Positions 51,169-64,000 of a stretch of 64,000 bases of DNA are shown in pieces. How positions within the stretch are numbered: the first letter of the stretch is position 1; each line of letters opens with the position of its first letter. Under the pieces are notes generated by a model, which was not told where the DNA came from, ran no database searches, and was given only the letters and a program-made list of their open reading frames with translations. The translations under genes and the position numbers were made by a program. Source of the stretch: Sesamum alatum (lineage: Eukaryota; Streptophyta; Magnoliopsida; Lamiales; Pedaliaceae). Location of the stretch: assembly GCA_034509735.1 (NCBI GenBank), contig JACGWO010000002.1, forward strand, positions 50,527,115-50,591,114, written 5' to 3'.

Positions 51169-51488
51169 CACTAGAAAAAATTTAACATGTAATCATGGCT
51201 AATTGCCATAGTTTAAATGAATAGCCGTAGTGAATAGTCATTCACCATAATCATACAATGATTATTAATCGTGCTATTTGCAAGTGTGGCTAAAATATTT
51301 GTCATGACTAAAAGTCATGGCAAAAACATTTGTTATTGCTCATAATTTATGGCAAAAAAAAGTTTTCATGGTGGATAATTTAGGTTTTTGCCACGATTTT
51401 TATTTAATTATGGTTAATAATAATTATTTATCGTGATTTTAGTCCCTAGTCAATAAATTTATAGTCAATAGTGAATTTTCTTTTAGTG
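51169..51488. mobile_element. CACTA-type MITE, 320 bp
   Basis: Begins CACTAGAAAAAATTTAAC and ends GAATTTTCTTTTAGTG, whose inward reading is CACTAAAAGAAAATTC: the CACTA...TAGTG signature of En/Spm elements. Internal tcatggc/gccatga motifs recur in both directions. No clear 3-bp duplication. Confidence 0.7.
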
Positions 51489-53511
51489 AATTTTAATTAG
51501 AAATTACACTAAAAAAAATAAAAAGACTATTATAAAAGTCAACAGATATCTATACTTATAAAATTTAAATGTACAATTTTTTAAATATTAAATTTCAACT
51601 TTATCATTTGAACAAGACCTGGTCGCTGACAGCCCACTAAAATCAACATCAAGACTTGATAACTATAAATGGTGTGGAAATATGCATAAAAAAAAAAAAA
51701 AACATTATCTCTTGGACAAAAATGTCTATCATGGCTTTGTTCTGATTCTTCCAAATGAAAAGAAGCATATGTAAAATAAGTCTAACATCCTTTATCCATA
51801 AATAGGAAAATAATTCAAGTGTCATGTCTTTACCTCTGGGGATGCTGCATTATGAATATCCTTTTCTTTGATATTGTATAATATGAATTATGATGATATT
51901 AAGGAGAATAAATTTAAAAAAAAAATAGAAACCAAATTGTAAATATTTAGATGAAAAAAAACCCTAGAGAAAAGGTTTTAAATAATATCATTTTTGAAAA
52001 ATAATAATGCCCAACTCAATTGAAATTTTAAATATCAAAATACATACGAGATATTGGGACTATTTTTTTCATATGAGATTTTTGTTCTTAATTGAACAAA
52101 ATTATTCAGTGTATTTGTATTTGAGTTTTGTGGATCTGAATCTCAAATTTGATTATTTCATTATATATATATATATATTATAATAATTTTTTTATATTAA
52201 TTTTATTTTAAAAAAAGGGATTAATAAAGATGGCATGTGGGATAGGGCAAATTGCAACATATCAATTGCCAACCACAAGTCCATAAAATTGATAGGTCAT
52301 GCAAACATATGTTGTGCCAAAATTATAGTGATCACAAATAATTGCCATTTATTCAACTACTTTTTCCTAACATTTAATAAATTCATGGCCTTTTAATTAC
52401 TACTCAGGAGAAACAAATGATTTACAGGTGATGGTACGAAACCTTAACCATGTATATATTGCGATCCATTTCAGCAAGCAATCGTGGCAGGTCAAACGAA
52501 ATATGTGTAGTAAAAAAATTAAATATTAAAATACAAGGGATCAGAAAATACATTTCTTGTATGTTTACTGTCGTTTAATTTTTTTTATTTATTTAGGAAA
52601 AATAATTTTATAGTACGTACAATAACCCACGATCACAATTGTAAATATAATTATAAATATATACTCAATTATTTTCATGAGATACTGAATTATCAATCGC
52701 AAAATAAAGCTTATTGCTTTTTTTCCAATTATTATATAACTAAGCAAAAAAAATTATGACTAATTTAATTTCAAATGTGGTCAAACACATTATAATATAA
52801 ATATTTTATTTTCATTTATTTCTCTCAATAATATCGATGGCTGACCCACATTATTTTCTGATTCATTAATTCAAGAAGTTGCTTCTTATTATTAAAATGT
52901 TTTCTTAATCAGTTCGAATAAAATTTGGTTCATGTATCTGATTAAACTAATCCTAATTAATGTTAATTTATCAGATTGTAATTAATTGATGTCTGATTTA
53001 ATTAAATTGACTTTGAAATTAATGACATTTGCTTTATATGTATATATAAATATATTAAATATAAGTAATTATTCGTGTATCATGCATGTACTTGATGGAA
53101 AGGGCTTATTTATTAATTTTATTAAAATAAATTAATTGCAATGATTCTTTTATTATAATTAATTAGGAAAAATAAAAATACTAGCAATTAAGGATAGCCA
53201 GTTGGTGTACTAATTACGTACGGAGAAAAACTCAAATTTATGGGCGTAATAATATATATTTAGTTATTAATTAATTATAGATGAAAAAGGTGAAGAGGGA
53301 AAAAAAGAAAAGAAAAAAGAAAAAGGAACATGATTGGAGTGAGAATTTCAATTTTAAATAGCAAACAACACATTCGGTCACATGGACTCCATTTTTAAGC
53401 TAATTATCAGAAAAGGAAAAATAATTTTTGAAAAAATCTATCAAAACATTGATGGACTCCATTTAAGAATTGAATTAGGATTTCTTTTTAAGGTTGTAAT
53501 TCCATTAATAA
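51489..53511. other. AT-rich intergenic DNA
   Basis: No gene, RNA or bounded element that I can support in about 2 kb. Confidence 0.5.
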
Positions 53512-53527
53512 GATGAAGGTTTTGTCG

Positions 53528-54610
53528 ATGAGGCCTAACTCAGTTGGCGAAGCTGAGGCTCTATAATCCTAGAGTCATGGGTTTGAACCCCCTGCGTGGG
53601 ATGATGTTGTTACTAGTTACTACTGTATAATATGTATTATTTATAATTGTACTAGTTAGGTGGTATTTATGTAATATTGTTGAATTGATTATTGTAATTA
53701 TTTTTGTTAGGGGTGGCAGGCGAGTCAAGCCGGCTCGCGAGCTTCGCGAGCCAGCTTGATTTGAGATCGACTCGAGCTCGAAAAATTCGAGCTCGAGCTC
53801 AATATACACTGTTCATTAAGCTCGCGAGCTTTTTTTTTTTAAATATATATATTTTTATTTTTAGAATTTTTATATATTTATACATTTATACATTTAACTT
53901 TTATAGTTTATATAAAAATAAACTTAATCAATAATTTTGTAAATTATAATATTTTTTTAAAATAATTATTTAATATGACACATATAAATTTTATGTTATA
54001 TTTTAATATCTATTTATAACCTCTTATACTTTTTAAATTGACAAAATACATAATATACATTATACAATCTATAAGTTTTACTTATAAATTTATGTTAAAA
54101 CTTAGTGATTCCCATGAATTAATCTAAAGATGATGATGATGACGACGACGATGATGATCATAATAATAATAATAATAAAATCAACAAGCTTAATCAGCAA
54201 TTTAGTAAGTTTTAATATTTTTTTTAATATGACACATATAAATTCTCTGTTATATTTTAATATTTATTTGTAATCTCTTCTAATTTTTTAAATTAACAAG
54301 TCCTAACAATTAATTTATATATATACATATTATATACTATTATAATTTATAATAATATAATTTTGTTAAAAAATTATACCAATAATTAAAAAATATAAAA
54401 AAATTATACAAATAATTACGAGCTCGAGCTCGAGCTCGAGCTCGAGCCATACCCTTCAAAATCGAGCTCGAGCTCGCAAAAAATGGTCGAGCTCGACTCG
54501 TTGCCACCCTTTGTTTGATGTTGATATTCGACATGATTGCTTGTAATATCTTTACTTCAATTAATAAAAATTCATCGCTTTCAATTAAAGAAAAAGAAAG
54601 AAGAAGAAGA
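53528..54610 (+). mobile_element. tRNA-derived SINE interrupted by a hAT-like element
   Basis: Same family as 42703: box A (TAACTCAGTTGG) and box B (GGTTTGAACCC), then the shared body to 53710, resuming after 54517 (gatattcgacatgattgc, ttcaattaataaaaattcat) to an A-rich tail. Flanked by GATGAAGGTTTTG (53512-53524) and GTTGAAGGTCTTG (54612-54624), 11 of 13 identical. Confidence 0.85.
53711..54509. mobile_element. hAT-like MITE, 799 bp, nested in the SINE
   Basis: Ends GGGTGGCAGGCGAGTCAAGC and inward GGGTGGCAACGAGTCGAGC, followed at both ends by GAGCTCGAGCTCG arrays. Flanks TTTGTTAG and TTTGTTTG differ at one of 8 positions, the hAT duplication size. The AT-rich middle has a (GAT)n/(GAC)n tract at 54130-54160. 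No coding. Confidence 0.8.
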
Positions 54611-54624
54611 AGTTGAAGGTCTTG

Positions 54625-55301
54625 GGTGCAAAAATTACAAGTTTTAGAAACATTTGTGTTTGAATTTTATTTAATTATTAATCTAATTGAGTTCAAACGA
54701 ATTTTAATTGAATCAAACGTGAAACGGGCTCGCATAATTTATTTTTTTAAATATATTTTATTATTTTTATACTAATTAAATTAAATTTAAACTGAACTCA
54801 AAAGCTTGTCGAACAAAATACTTAATTCAAGTTTAATTTATTAAATTTAACAAATCGAATTCAAACGAGTTTTTATATATAAATTTAAATTTATATGATT
54901 TGTTTTAGGGCCACCTTTGTACAACATTACCTGCCCACACACATAACATGAAGTACATTAAAAAGAAATTTGTCAAAAGAAAAAAAGAAAACCTTTTTCT
55001 TACATCATTGTCGGGGTCTGATCCCATGCATTCCCCCCACACCATCATCATATGATCACATCCTCAAAAGCACCCCTACCCCCCCCCCCCTCCCACCCCC
55101 CCAACCCCATCTCCCAAGAACATTCATTTCAACCCCCAGTAAAAGAAGCAGCAGGGTTCCTGGTCACCCTGTTCCAAGAATCAAACGACAGTTAATCTCA
55201 AACTGTAATAAAAAAGGAACTCTTCTTTTTATTAACCACTACTATAACTAGGAACCATTCCACATACACTGACTCGCAGACGCCATACTGTCTCGAGAGA
55301 A
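54625..55301. other. Intergenic DNA and bZIP promoter/leader
   Basis: C-rich stretch (55075-55135) and a likely leader up to the ATG at 55302. No other gene. Confidence 0.5.
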
Positions 55302-58241
55302 ATGCAAGATCCAAACTCCAAGAACTTGTTGAGCCAAGCGCCGCCGTTTTCTGCGGCAATGCGGCCGGCCCATCACCGGAGAGCCCACTCCGAGGTGAAC
55401 TTCCGGCTGCCGGAGGACTTAGATCTGGGGTCAGACCCGTTTGATGCGCCGGCGGGGAGTTTCGAGGAGATGGGATCCGAGGATGATTTCTTTTCTACTT
55501 ACATGGACATTGAGAAGATCGGCGGTGGATCTGGGATTGGTGACTCCATTCTCGACAATGCGGGTGCGGAGGATGGGAACAAGAGCGGCGGCGGCGGTGA
55601 TGGTGTAGCTAGGCCGAGGCATAGGCATAGTAATTCGGTGGATAGTTCGAGCTTGTTGTTTAATGAGAGTAGTATTGAAGCTAAGAAAGCAATGGCTCCT
55701 GATAAGCTTGCTGAGTTATGGAATATTGATCCTAAGCGCGCCAAAAGGTATTTTCTTTTTACCATTTTTTTTAAAAAAAAATTGATTTGTTTTTAATTAT
55801 GAGTTTTCTTACACATATATGTGTGTATGGATTGTTGTCTTGAATTTCTGAGGTGAATTTTGGTGGATTTACTTGTGTTAGAGTGGATCTTGAAATGGAT
55901 CTTTGTGAATCTTAAGGTTTTTAGTCTTACCAAGTTGACTTATGTTTTACTAGACTGCAATGGAACTGCATTGTTGCAAGGAGTTGGAATTGCATTTTAA
56001 TTCTAAGTAAAGGGTTGGATTCTACCGTGCATTAGCAGTTTCTTGGAATTGGGCTTTGATCTGGATTGATCTATGAGATGGATGCATGTAATTCTAGACA
56101 GAGATTCATAACTGACATTACAGCATTTGTTTATGTTGTCTGGATTATTAGATTATCTTGTAGTGCTTGGTCGAACATCGAGGATCACATGTTTGTCTGT
56201 GTTTTTTATTGTGAGGTTTCAAGATCTTGATTCAATGTCTGATCCAAACTTATTTCTGATTTCTGTGATGGTATTATTCGGAAATTCAACTGTCATATTA
56301 CAACCAAATGGTTGAGCATATATCATTGTTTATGCCCTTGTCTGGTCGAGTACTTCATTGCTGTCCTATCCAGTTCTTTTTAGCTTGCTTGAAATATGTT
56401 TCTTTCATCAATACGCATTGGACTCTGTTCTATAATTGAGTAATGCATCCATAATATTACACAGGATTTTGGCGAATCGGCAATCTGCTGCTCGGTCAAA
56501 AGAGAGAAAGGCCCGTTACATATCTGAGCTGGAGAGAAAAGTTCAGACACTTCAAACTGAGGCAACAACATTGTCTGCCCAGCTGACACTGTTCCAGGTA
56601 TTTGTCCTGAATTGCCCCCTTGTTTTACTGCTTACAGCATTCCATCATAAATCCTAGATTCTCTCTACATATTGATATTGCCGAATCTAGTACCACAAAC
56701 CTTAACACAGTCAAATAAAGGCAACTAGTGGTATTGCGTGAATGTGGCAGTATAAATTGACAGATTATCTTGTTCCAACAGACAACATATTCTTGAGGTT
56801 GAGGTTTAGAAACAGTTGATATACATGTTTCTTTCATGTCGTGGGTGTTTCTTGTAACTAAGTTCCTCTTTCTTCCATTTTATTTGTTGACTTTGAAACA
56901 AATTTCTATCGATTAATGAATTTAATCCTCTGGTTAAAAATAAATCTTGGGGAACTGTAAAGAAACTCAACTTTAAGTGTGGGAGCTGGCGTTGTGCTCT
57001 TTCGTGAAATTTTAGTCTGGACTAAGTGTGGCCAAATCCAAGCTAATCACATGGCAAGTGAACTACGCTTGTTATTTGATTGATGTATTGTTTAAGGAGA
57101 GCGACCAATCACATGACAAGTGTAATAGAAATGGTTAACTTGAGATTGGACTGACGTTAATGTGTGATTCAAGAACTGATGACGGCTTCTTGTAGAATGT
57201 GGTGTGGTACATCGAGCAGTTTCGGCTCTTGGGTAGGAAAGACTTCAAATTGAACTTCTCCAGCAAAAGTTCTCAAGGGAAGAACTTTTCAATAATCTTA
57301 ATTTTCCTCCATGGAATTACAATGTTATGCTGCCTCTTTTCTCTGTAAAACAGCCTCCGACATTTTGTCCCCAACTGTCTTCGAGGCTCCAATTGCAAAA
57401 TTTCTTCTGTATAAAAACAGGGTCTCGTGTCCCATCTTGTGACACCCTTGGCCCCTGCTTATCGACCTTTAGGACAATACCTAGGAACTTGTCTTAAAAA
57501 TGTGTTGGAATAGCAGTAACTATATGTGCTTTAATTTGAGAACTACGAGAAGAACGGTAGAAGGATTCCTGATGGAAGAGGCTGGCAGAATCGAAATCTT
57601 TCTCCGATGCTTATCAACCTTTTTGTATCAGGAATCTACACTTTATATAGTTTTATCGATGTCTTTTTATTTTTTTCAATTCAATCGGACTTTTTTCTCG
57701 CAGAGAGATACGACAGGACTGAGTAATGAGAACACGGAGCTCAAGCTTCGGTTACAGGCCATGGAACAGCAAGCTCAGTTGCGTGATGGTAAGAACAATG
57801 CATCTTTACTTTTGTTGATTTATTTTAGTTGTTTTAGCAAATATTTATGATGTAGCTGTTTAAAACGCAGCCCTTAACGAAGCACTGAAGCAAGAAGTAG
57901 ACAGACTCAGACTCGCCACTGGAGAAATATCATCGACTTCAGACACGTTCAATTTGGCAATGCAGCACGTTCCATACAACCAATCCACCTTCTTTACCTC
58001 TCCACCCCAATCCAGCCCAAACGAGAACGTACAAATGCCGCAATATCATGCCGTCCAGACGGGCATGTCGAGTCATCAGCACCAGATGCTTTCAGCTGCT
58101 CACGTACGAGGCCTTGCCGACTCATTCCACCAGGACCCTCTTGGCCGTTTCCAAGGTCTTGATATCAGTAGCCGAAGCTCTCATTTAGTGAAAACTGAGG
58201 GACCGTCTATCTCCGCCAGCGAAAGCAGCAGTACATTCTGA
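55302..58241 (+). CDS. Group I bZIP transcription factor (bZIP18/52, RF2a, VIP1 type)
   Basis: Exons: 55302-55747, 56465-56597, 57704-57788, 57871-58241; 344 residues, phases consistent. The N-terminus has [15 protein letters not shown] and [13 protein letters not shown], conserved acidic/activation blocks of group I. The [10 protein letters not shown] stretch resembles the 14-3-3-type phospho-motif region of the group. The basic region [15 protein letters not shown] begins at Asn153, with Lys161 in place of the usual Arg, the signature of group I. A long zipper follows ([14 protein letters not shown]...[15 protein letters not shown], about 168-225), then a Gln/Ser-rich tail. These factors bind DNA as dimers in the nucleus, in vascular development, cell-wall and osmotic responses. 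Orthology to a single member cannot be settled here. Confidence 0.93.
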
Positions 58242-60107
58242 AATTTTCAGGTTCTTTCCCCATTCGTCCCGTCGATCCAACCCTATTTGTTTTAATTGTT
58301 AATAGACTGACACCGCTGTTTTAACATCCAGAGTCACCTGATTTTTTCATTTTTTTCTTCTCCTTTTCTGTTTAACTGGGGTCTTAGGTTTTCATTAGCA
58401 TTCTAGGTTCGTTGATGCTCTTCATTCTTATTCGTGGTGGCAATTGTTTCCGTTTTGAAGTTGTTCGTTCGACTGAAAAGTCATTTGTTGTCTTTGTGAT
58501 CACATCTTTGTTCTTGATTGCTTCACTTGTCCCGTGAAGAAGCTTCTCGTTCACTGTCCGAGGGGGGGCTCGGTCTGATAATCGTTGTATGTCTAATGTA
58601 CTGAGAACTGCACATCATTCATTAACTAGAACATCCATCCGATGTTGTAATCTCACTTACCCTACTAACTCTGTTGTTGTTCTTGCTATTAAGTTTTCTG
58701 GATATCCTGTTGTAACATCAGTGACTTTTAATGTTGTCGTGCTATGATTTTTTAGTGTTTTTGAGGTTTTCTTGTCAGTCTTCCGACAACCATGAACACA
58801 CAGTGAGCATTTAGAGAGTACAATGAGACAGTTCTGCTGGTGTGATCAGCACAGCAGAGAAAGGGCCATATAACTACCTCATATTCGCATCATGTTACCA
58901 TATCCTCTTGATGCTCCACACAATCCCAGAAAATGAAAAATTCTTGGCTGAGACGTAAAACCATCATCATCATGATTGATGCCACGTGCACTTGTCCAGT
59001 TGATGTGATGTTCTTGCTCGAGGGATTATCAGTTTATGTCGAAATGCCATTATTTTCTCTTGAGGAGAAAAAGGGCATTTCGATGGGGAAATGAAATTTT
59101 ACGTTTATAAGCTGTTCAAATTCTTCGTTTTCATTTAATATGAAACGGTGACGACTAAGTATATATCACTGTCATAAAATCCTCCGAAGATTGACTTGAA
59201 AGGTCACATGACTTCGTTTCCGTTCACAAAGATTATACAATTACAAATACGATACGAGTTAGGAATATCACTTTGTTCTTGGGGTTATAAAGCGGTCTTT
59301 ATTTGCGGTAAGGAGTGTGAAATTACTATTTTGTCCATCCTCGACTCTCTACAATTCATCTACAAAGGTCATATTCGTAATCTCACACCTTCCTATCATC
59401 ACGTGTCTCTCCTTCAATTTTTATTGAAATTGAGATTTCGTCATAACAAATGCTACGAACAAATACATACACGTCCAGAGAGATTCTATCGGATGTATAA
59501 TATCATATTTGTACAAGTTCTCGTGTTGCAGTCCTTTTAAAGCATTTGTTAAAAAAAAAATATTATTTGTAGGGGAATAGGACATGTTTGGATTAGAACT
59601 TTGGATTCTGACACTTAAACAAACTTGTAGCTTAGTGCTACATTGTCTTTTTTGTCTAAAATGCATCTTTGAAAGGCTTCATTTCATTGCAATGATCTAA
59701 TACTTGTGTCCACATTAATCTATTTTATGCTGGTCAATTACTTATGGGATAGATTAGTGATAAAATATTAAGTGGCTATTTTAAAATTATTGTTGAAAAT
59801 ATATATTAAATGACAAATAATTTTAATTTTGTTGGAATATAATTTTCCAGAAAACCACCAAAATTGCATAATTGCCTTAAGGGTGCTTGCTATAGCTTCA
59901 ACTTTTGTGTTGGAAATAACTTGTAAGTTAAAGTAATAATAAGAGTTGGGAGTGTTTCGAAAAACAACTTATCTTTACAATTTTTATCTATTAAGCTGCA
60001 GAAGTTGGTATGAAACTGCTTATAATTTTTGGCGCAAATCAAGTTAATTTAAGCAGTTCAAAAATCGAAAATATAAAATAAAGACAATTTTTTCAACTTA
60101 TTTTTGA
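58242..60107. other. bZIP 3' UTR and intergenic DNA
   Basis: 58242-58760 is probably 3' UTR. Frames at 59196 and 59421 have no domains. No other gene or element. Confidence 0.5.
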
Positions 60108-60615
60108 GGGATGATTACACATTTCTCCCATGAGGTTTGGTGTAATTATACATAGACCCCCTGTAGTTTGAGAAATTATACCTAATATCCCTAATAATGT
60201 TTGTTTCTATCCATCAAATAGATCCATGTTAGTAAAATTTCACGCGATTTGCTGACATAAGCAAAAAAATAGAATGAAAATTCGTATTTACCTCCAATTA
60301 ACTTACAAACATATTGACCCTTATAAGAGTGATGATGTACGTCCTCACATGAATCAGAGCGGGAGGTGTATAACGGTAGTTTGGTCCATAAAGATTTATT
60401 TAACCTGTAATAAGTCAGCACTAAGTCAATGAGGTAAAACATGGATATTCATTCAATTTTTTTGTTGATGTCATTAAATTTCGTGAATTTTGACTAACAG
60501 AAGATCTATTTGTTGGACAAAAACAAACGTTATGGATATTATATGTAATTTCCCGAACCACATGAGTCCACATATAATTATACCAAAACCTCAAAGAAGT
60601 GCGGCATATTATCCC
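60108..60615. mobile_element. MITE, 508 bp, Mutator-type
   Basis: Ends GGGATGATTACACATTTC and inward GGGATAATATGCCGC. Flanked by TATTTTTGA (60099-60107) and TATTTTTTA (60616-60624), 8 of 9 identical. It shares ggtttggtgtaattata-type subterminal text with the MITE at 18014. Confidence 0.8.
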
Positions 60616-61330
60616 TATTTTTTATTTTTTTTTATGGGATTATCCCTATTTTCAATAATAAGCTAATAAGTGTTTATTTTCAACATTTTCAAACACCTCT
60701 TTGGCCTGAAAACACAAAAGATGTGTTTGGACCCCAAAATTAATTCCCCTTGTAACCTCACAAGGGGCCAAAACTTAGGGCTACCACCCCCCAAAAGAAC
60801 CACCAAATTGCACATAGGAGGTTGTGAAGAAAATTGCATTCATGTGGGGCTTCTTTGTGCCTTCCAAACATGACCGATCTCCTTAATTGCCTCTTCAATT
60901 TGTCCGTTTCTTGGACCCTTTTATTGCAATAGGATTTTGGGTCCATTTCTTGAAATGTAATGACTTTATATCTTGATACCAAGTGGGGACTATTGGAAGA
61001 AAACAACCCTAAAAATTTTAATATTTTGGATAATATCCATGTCCCTTTTTGTGGATGTTATTTCAGGTATTGATGGATCACACAATATTTTCTTGTAATT
61101 CCTTTATTATTATTGTCATATCTATTTATGAAATAACTAATAATATATTTTTTAATAACTCATAATTATTCATAAATCATTGTAAATGAGACGAACACTC
61201 ACTTAAATCATCAATATTTATATTATACATATCTAGAATACATAATCTTTAAAGAAAATTGAAGGTATAAATATGGTGCATATACTCTTACGACTCGCAT
61301 GCAAAGATATAAATATGGTGTTTTCTTATC
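60616..61330. other. Intergenic DNA
   Basis: No gene recognised. The frames at 60670 (plus) and 60758 (minus) overlap each other and have no domain. Confidence 0.45.
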
Positions 61331-62276
61331 GGGTAAATAGTATAGTTAATTCCTTAAGTTCGCGTTTAAAATTACTTTCGTCCCTCAAATTCATTTGTTC
61401 ATGTTAACATTTCAAAACTTTAGTTTTAGTCTCATATTGGTAAATTTGACCATTTTCTGACGAAAATATTAACGAATTTTGACTTTTTAAATGGTAAAAT
61501 AGCAAATTTAAATTTATATGTAACAGTTTAGTTCTTAAAATTTGTAATTTGTCAAATTAATTATTTTTAGGAGGGAAAAAACACTCTAGATTCCTTCACT
61601 AAATGATAGTTGTTCATTTAAGGACTGTTGATTTGCTGGCCAACAACATATTGAGATAAAATTAAAATTCTAGGGTGAAAAATATAATGAGAGGGCTAAA
61701 AATGTAGATGTTGTACTAAGTACATGTTGTATGTATGTATACTCATCGTTGTAAATTATGTTATTGATGTAAATAAATGAACCTATTCAAAACTAAAATA
61801 ATTTTTCCCTTTTGAAACGTTTGAATCCAGCCCTTAGAATAGCTGAAAAGTTTGTAAAACCACGATAGGAGTAGGATTATGGTAAAAACAACGTGACTTT
61901 GGGACAAAAACATGGCCTGAGAGTGTTCTTGTCTATTTGGACATTGGAGTTCTATATTGAAGAACACGGTCATGTTGTCCACCACAACCTGGGTGTGTGA
62001 TTCTCAATTTGGATGTCGAATCTATCGAAAAAACACGCCCGTGCCTCAGAACATGGCATGGTCGTGTATAATCTTTAAAACTAAACAAAATTGCTCCAAC
62101 GGACTAAGCTATGTGCCTGTTACAAGGCTATTCCCCCCTCACAATTTCACCAAAAAATGGTCAGAGGGATAAAACTGAGACAAAACTAAAATTTATAAAC
62201 CCTAAAGTTAAGCAATGAACTTGAAGAACTAAAGTGATTCTAAATACAAACTTAAAACCAAGTGTTCTATTTCCCC
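61331..62276. mobile_element. MITE, 946 bp, Mutator-type with long inverted repeats
   Basis: Ends GGGTAAATAG and inward GGGGAAATAG. Inverted similarity continues about 100 bp (actttcgtccctcaaattcat against actttagttcttcaagttcat; ttttagttttagtctca against ttttagttttgtctca). Flanks TTTCTTATC and TTTCTTACA agree at 7 of 9. Confidence 0.7.
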
Positions 62277-64000
62277 TTTCTTACAATACATAATTCAAAA
62301 TGTTTTCGAAATAATGAAAAAGTGACGAAATAAAATCAAATTGCATCGTCTATTATATGTTTCTTAGGTTTGCAATACAACGACGACAATAATTGAAGAA
62401 CTGAAGCATGGGGCTTGTTTTTGGTGAAGAACTTAAAATATCTGAAGATCTTGTGGCTCTGCTCAAGCTGCCAATGATGAAATTTAATTGGAAAAGGAGA
62501 ATACATGTTGACAAGCTCATCACACTAACATGTTTATGAATTGTAAGCTTATCTTGAAATAAAATAAATTAATTGTGTACTTTTCGTATATTTTTTGAGT
62601 TAGATTGAAAAATATTTATTGAATATAGAGTCTGATCCAATATAACACTTTAACCTATCAATTTCGGATGCAACTTTGTGTTGAGATGGCAAAGACTACA
62701 GAGGGCAACACCCCTTGCCTAGAGGTACGATTTCGAGGATGATCTTCGAGAAAATTTTTTTGGTGTATGTTTTTTCGTTAATCGTCACTTTGTTGATGTA
62801 ATAGTATTTCACAAACGCCATATACAATAATTGATGGCCAACTTTTTATTGTAATTCATGAAAATCTATTTTCGTAAAAACTTATCTTGAGAGCTATTGC
62901 AAAGGTATCTTGCATTTAATATTTTATTTTTGGCACACATTTTTACAGTTTGTCAATCAATTTCCTAACGATATTTTAATGCACCAATTTTATGTTATAT
63001 AATATGTGAGAAAACCCCTTCATAAAACAATTTAATTGATCATTAAACAATCAATACTATTGATAGGATCCAACAAGAAAGATAGTAAAATTATTAAAAT
63101 GTCCCTAGTGCTAAATACCTCAACAAAACAAGGATCCGTGGATTTCTTATTCGAGTCGAGTCGCACTTGGTCCGACTTGGCCCGACCCATAAACTTGAAA
63201 CTATAATCGTCAATCATCAAGAGTTTGAGATAATGACACATAAATCCATACTAATATAGATATTTGACTCTATAAATATTCCAGAGTATATCTTTTAGGG
63301 AACAGCTCAGCAACTTGAGTTCAAACTTTCCTACGGAAAGTTTTAAGTTCAAACTTGAGTGCTATGTGAGTGCACCAGGTGTGCATGTAAAAAAAATAAA
63401 TAAATAGAGTATTTCAAGTCAGGGTGACCTATTTTTAGCTAAGAAATACTACTACACATCTTTCTCCTTGATCTCACACCCAACTGACTCAATCATCATA
63501 TAATCTTAATTAGGGAGCTTTCAGCAAACCTAACTATCAGTTTATTTTCTCAGGTTTCGAACATCTTTGAATCGAACTATTCTTTAGATCACCAAGACCC
63601 CCAACTCATATCAATTATTATATTTTTTTAAATAACAAAAAGATAGAAACATGTTTTATAAGAAGAACCCCACAAAAATCAAGATTGTATAGGTAAACAA
63701 GATTCGTGAATGTGAAAGGTAAGTAAATTCCAAACTTCACCTCCAAAATATTATTTTCTCTAATATGGAAGAGACAAAAATTATGATATGGTGAGAGAAT
63801 CATTGTTCTATATTATAATCTTTGTTGGATGTACATTTTCAAAAGGCAACAAAAAAACCCAAAAAAAATATAAAATTATATGTGCTATTAATTTGTATCT
63901 AACATTTAAATTAAAAAAACCGACACTATTATCTAGAATTAATTAATTACAACCACGGCCCCCTAATTTTGAATTAATTAATTACTCACCCTTGTATTAA
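62277..64000. other. Intergenic DNA to the right edge
   Basis: No gene. 63300-63412 has a perfect 9-bp hairpin and a box-B-like GTTCAAACTTGAGTG followed by an A-rich tail, possibly a decayed SINE (low confidence). The small frames at 63032 and 63618 have no domains. Confidence 0.45.

Overview
The window is nuclear DNA of a flowering plant. Genes have many short exons with GT..AG introns, intergenic DNA is very AT-rich, and the protein families are plant-specific: a flavonoid-pathway CHI-like protein, an IRK-type receptor kinase, a PUB62-like U-box protein, an ATL RING-H2 protein and a group I bZIP. A eudicot is near certain. An asterid (for example Lamiales) is my guess from overall similarity and cannot be proven here. 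All gene models below were built by hand from splice sites and reading-frame phase.

Layout. 1-2014: 5' part of a minus-strand gene resembling the plant EMAPII/Arc1p-like tRNA-binding cofactor, running off the left edge. 2279-2350 and 11350-11421: two tRNA-His(GTG) genes on diverged copies of one duplicated locus. 2520-3959: a minus-strand Helitron beside the first tRNA. 4745-11325: an old DNA transposon split by a 5.57 kb Mutator-like element (5186-10752), which carries a transposase gene and a convergent GRF zinc-finger gene. 11.4-18.6 kb: gene-free, with MITEs. 19575-23008: IRK/PXC2-like LRR receptor kinase with a one-base frameshift in the glycine loop. 26411-28663: small type I membrane protein (minus). 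30740-34813: PUB62-like U-box protein. 35486-38522: plant protein of unknown function with EAR-like motifs (minus). 39.0-44.0 kb: transposon-rich, with a second Helitron, an intact relative of the split transposon and a SINE. 44179-47375: CHI-like protein (CHIL) whose start codon is split by an intron. 48329-48838: ATL RING-H2 ligase (minus). 49-55 kb: MITEs and a SINE carrying a nested hAT-like element. 55302-58241: group I bZIP factor. 58.3-64 kb: gene-free, with two Mutator-type MITEs.

The genes are ordinary, unlinked housekeeping, signalling and metabolic genes with no operon-like logic. The most informative structure is in the transposons. Two insertions can be checked against empty sites inside this same window: the MULE against the element copy at 41.6-42.6 kb, and the Helitron against the second tRNA-His locus. 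Several gene-free elements share GGG-type termini with 9-bp target duplications, which suggests a Mutator-type MITE population. I found no CRISPR array, organellar insertion or clearly new enzymatic system. The closest to a little-described module is the two-gene MULE (PB1-like transposase plus GRF-finger membrane protein).
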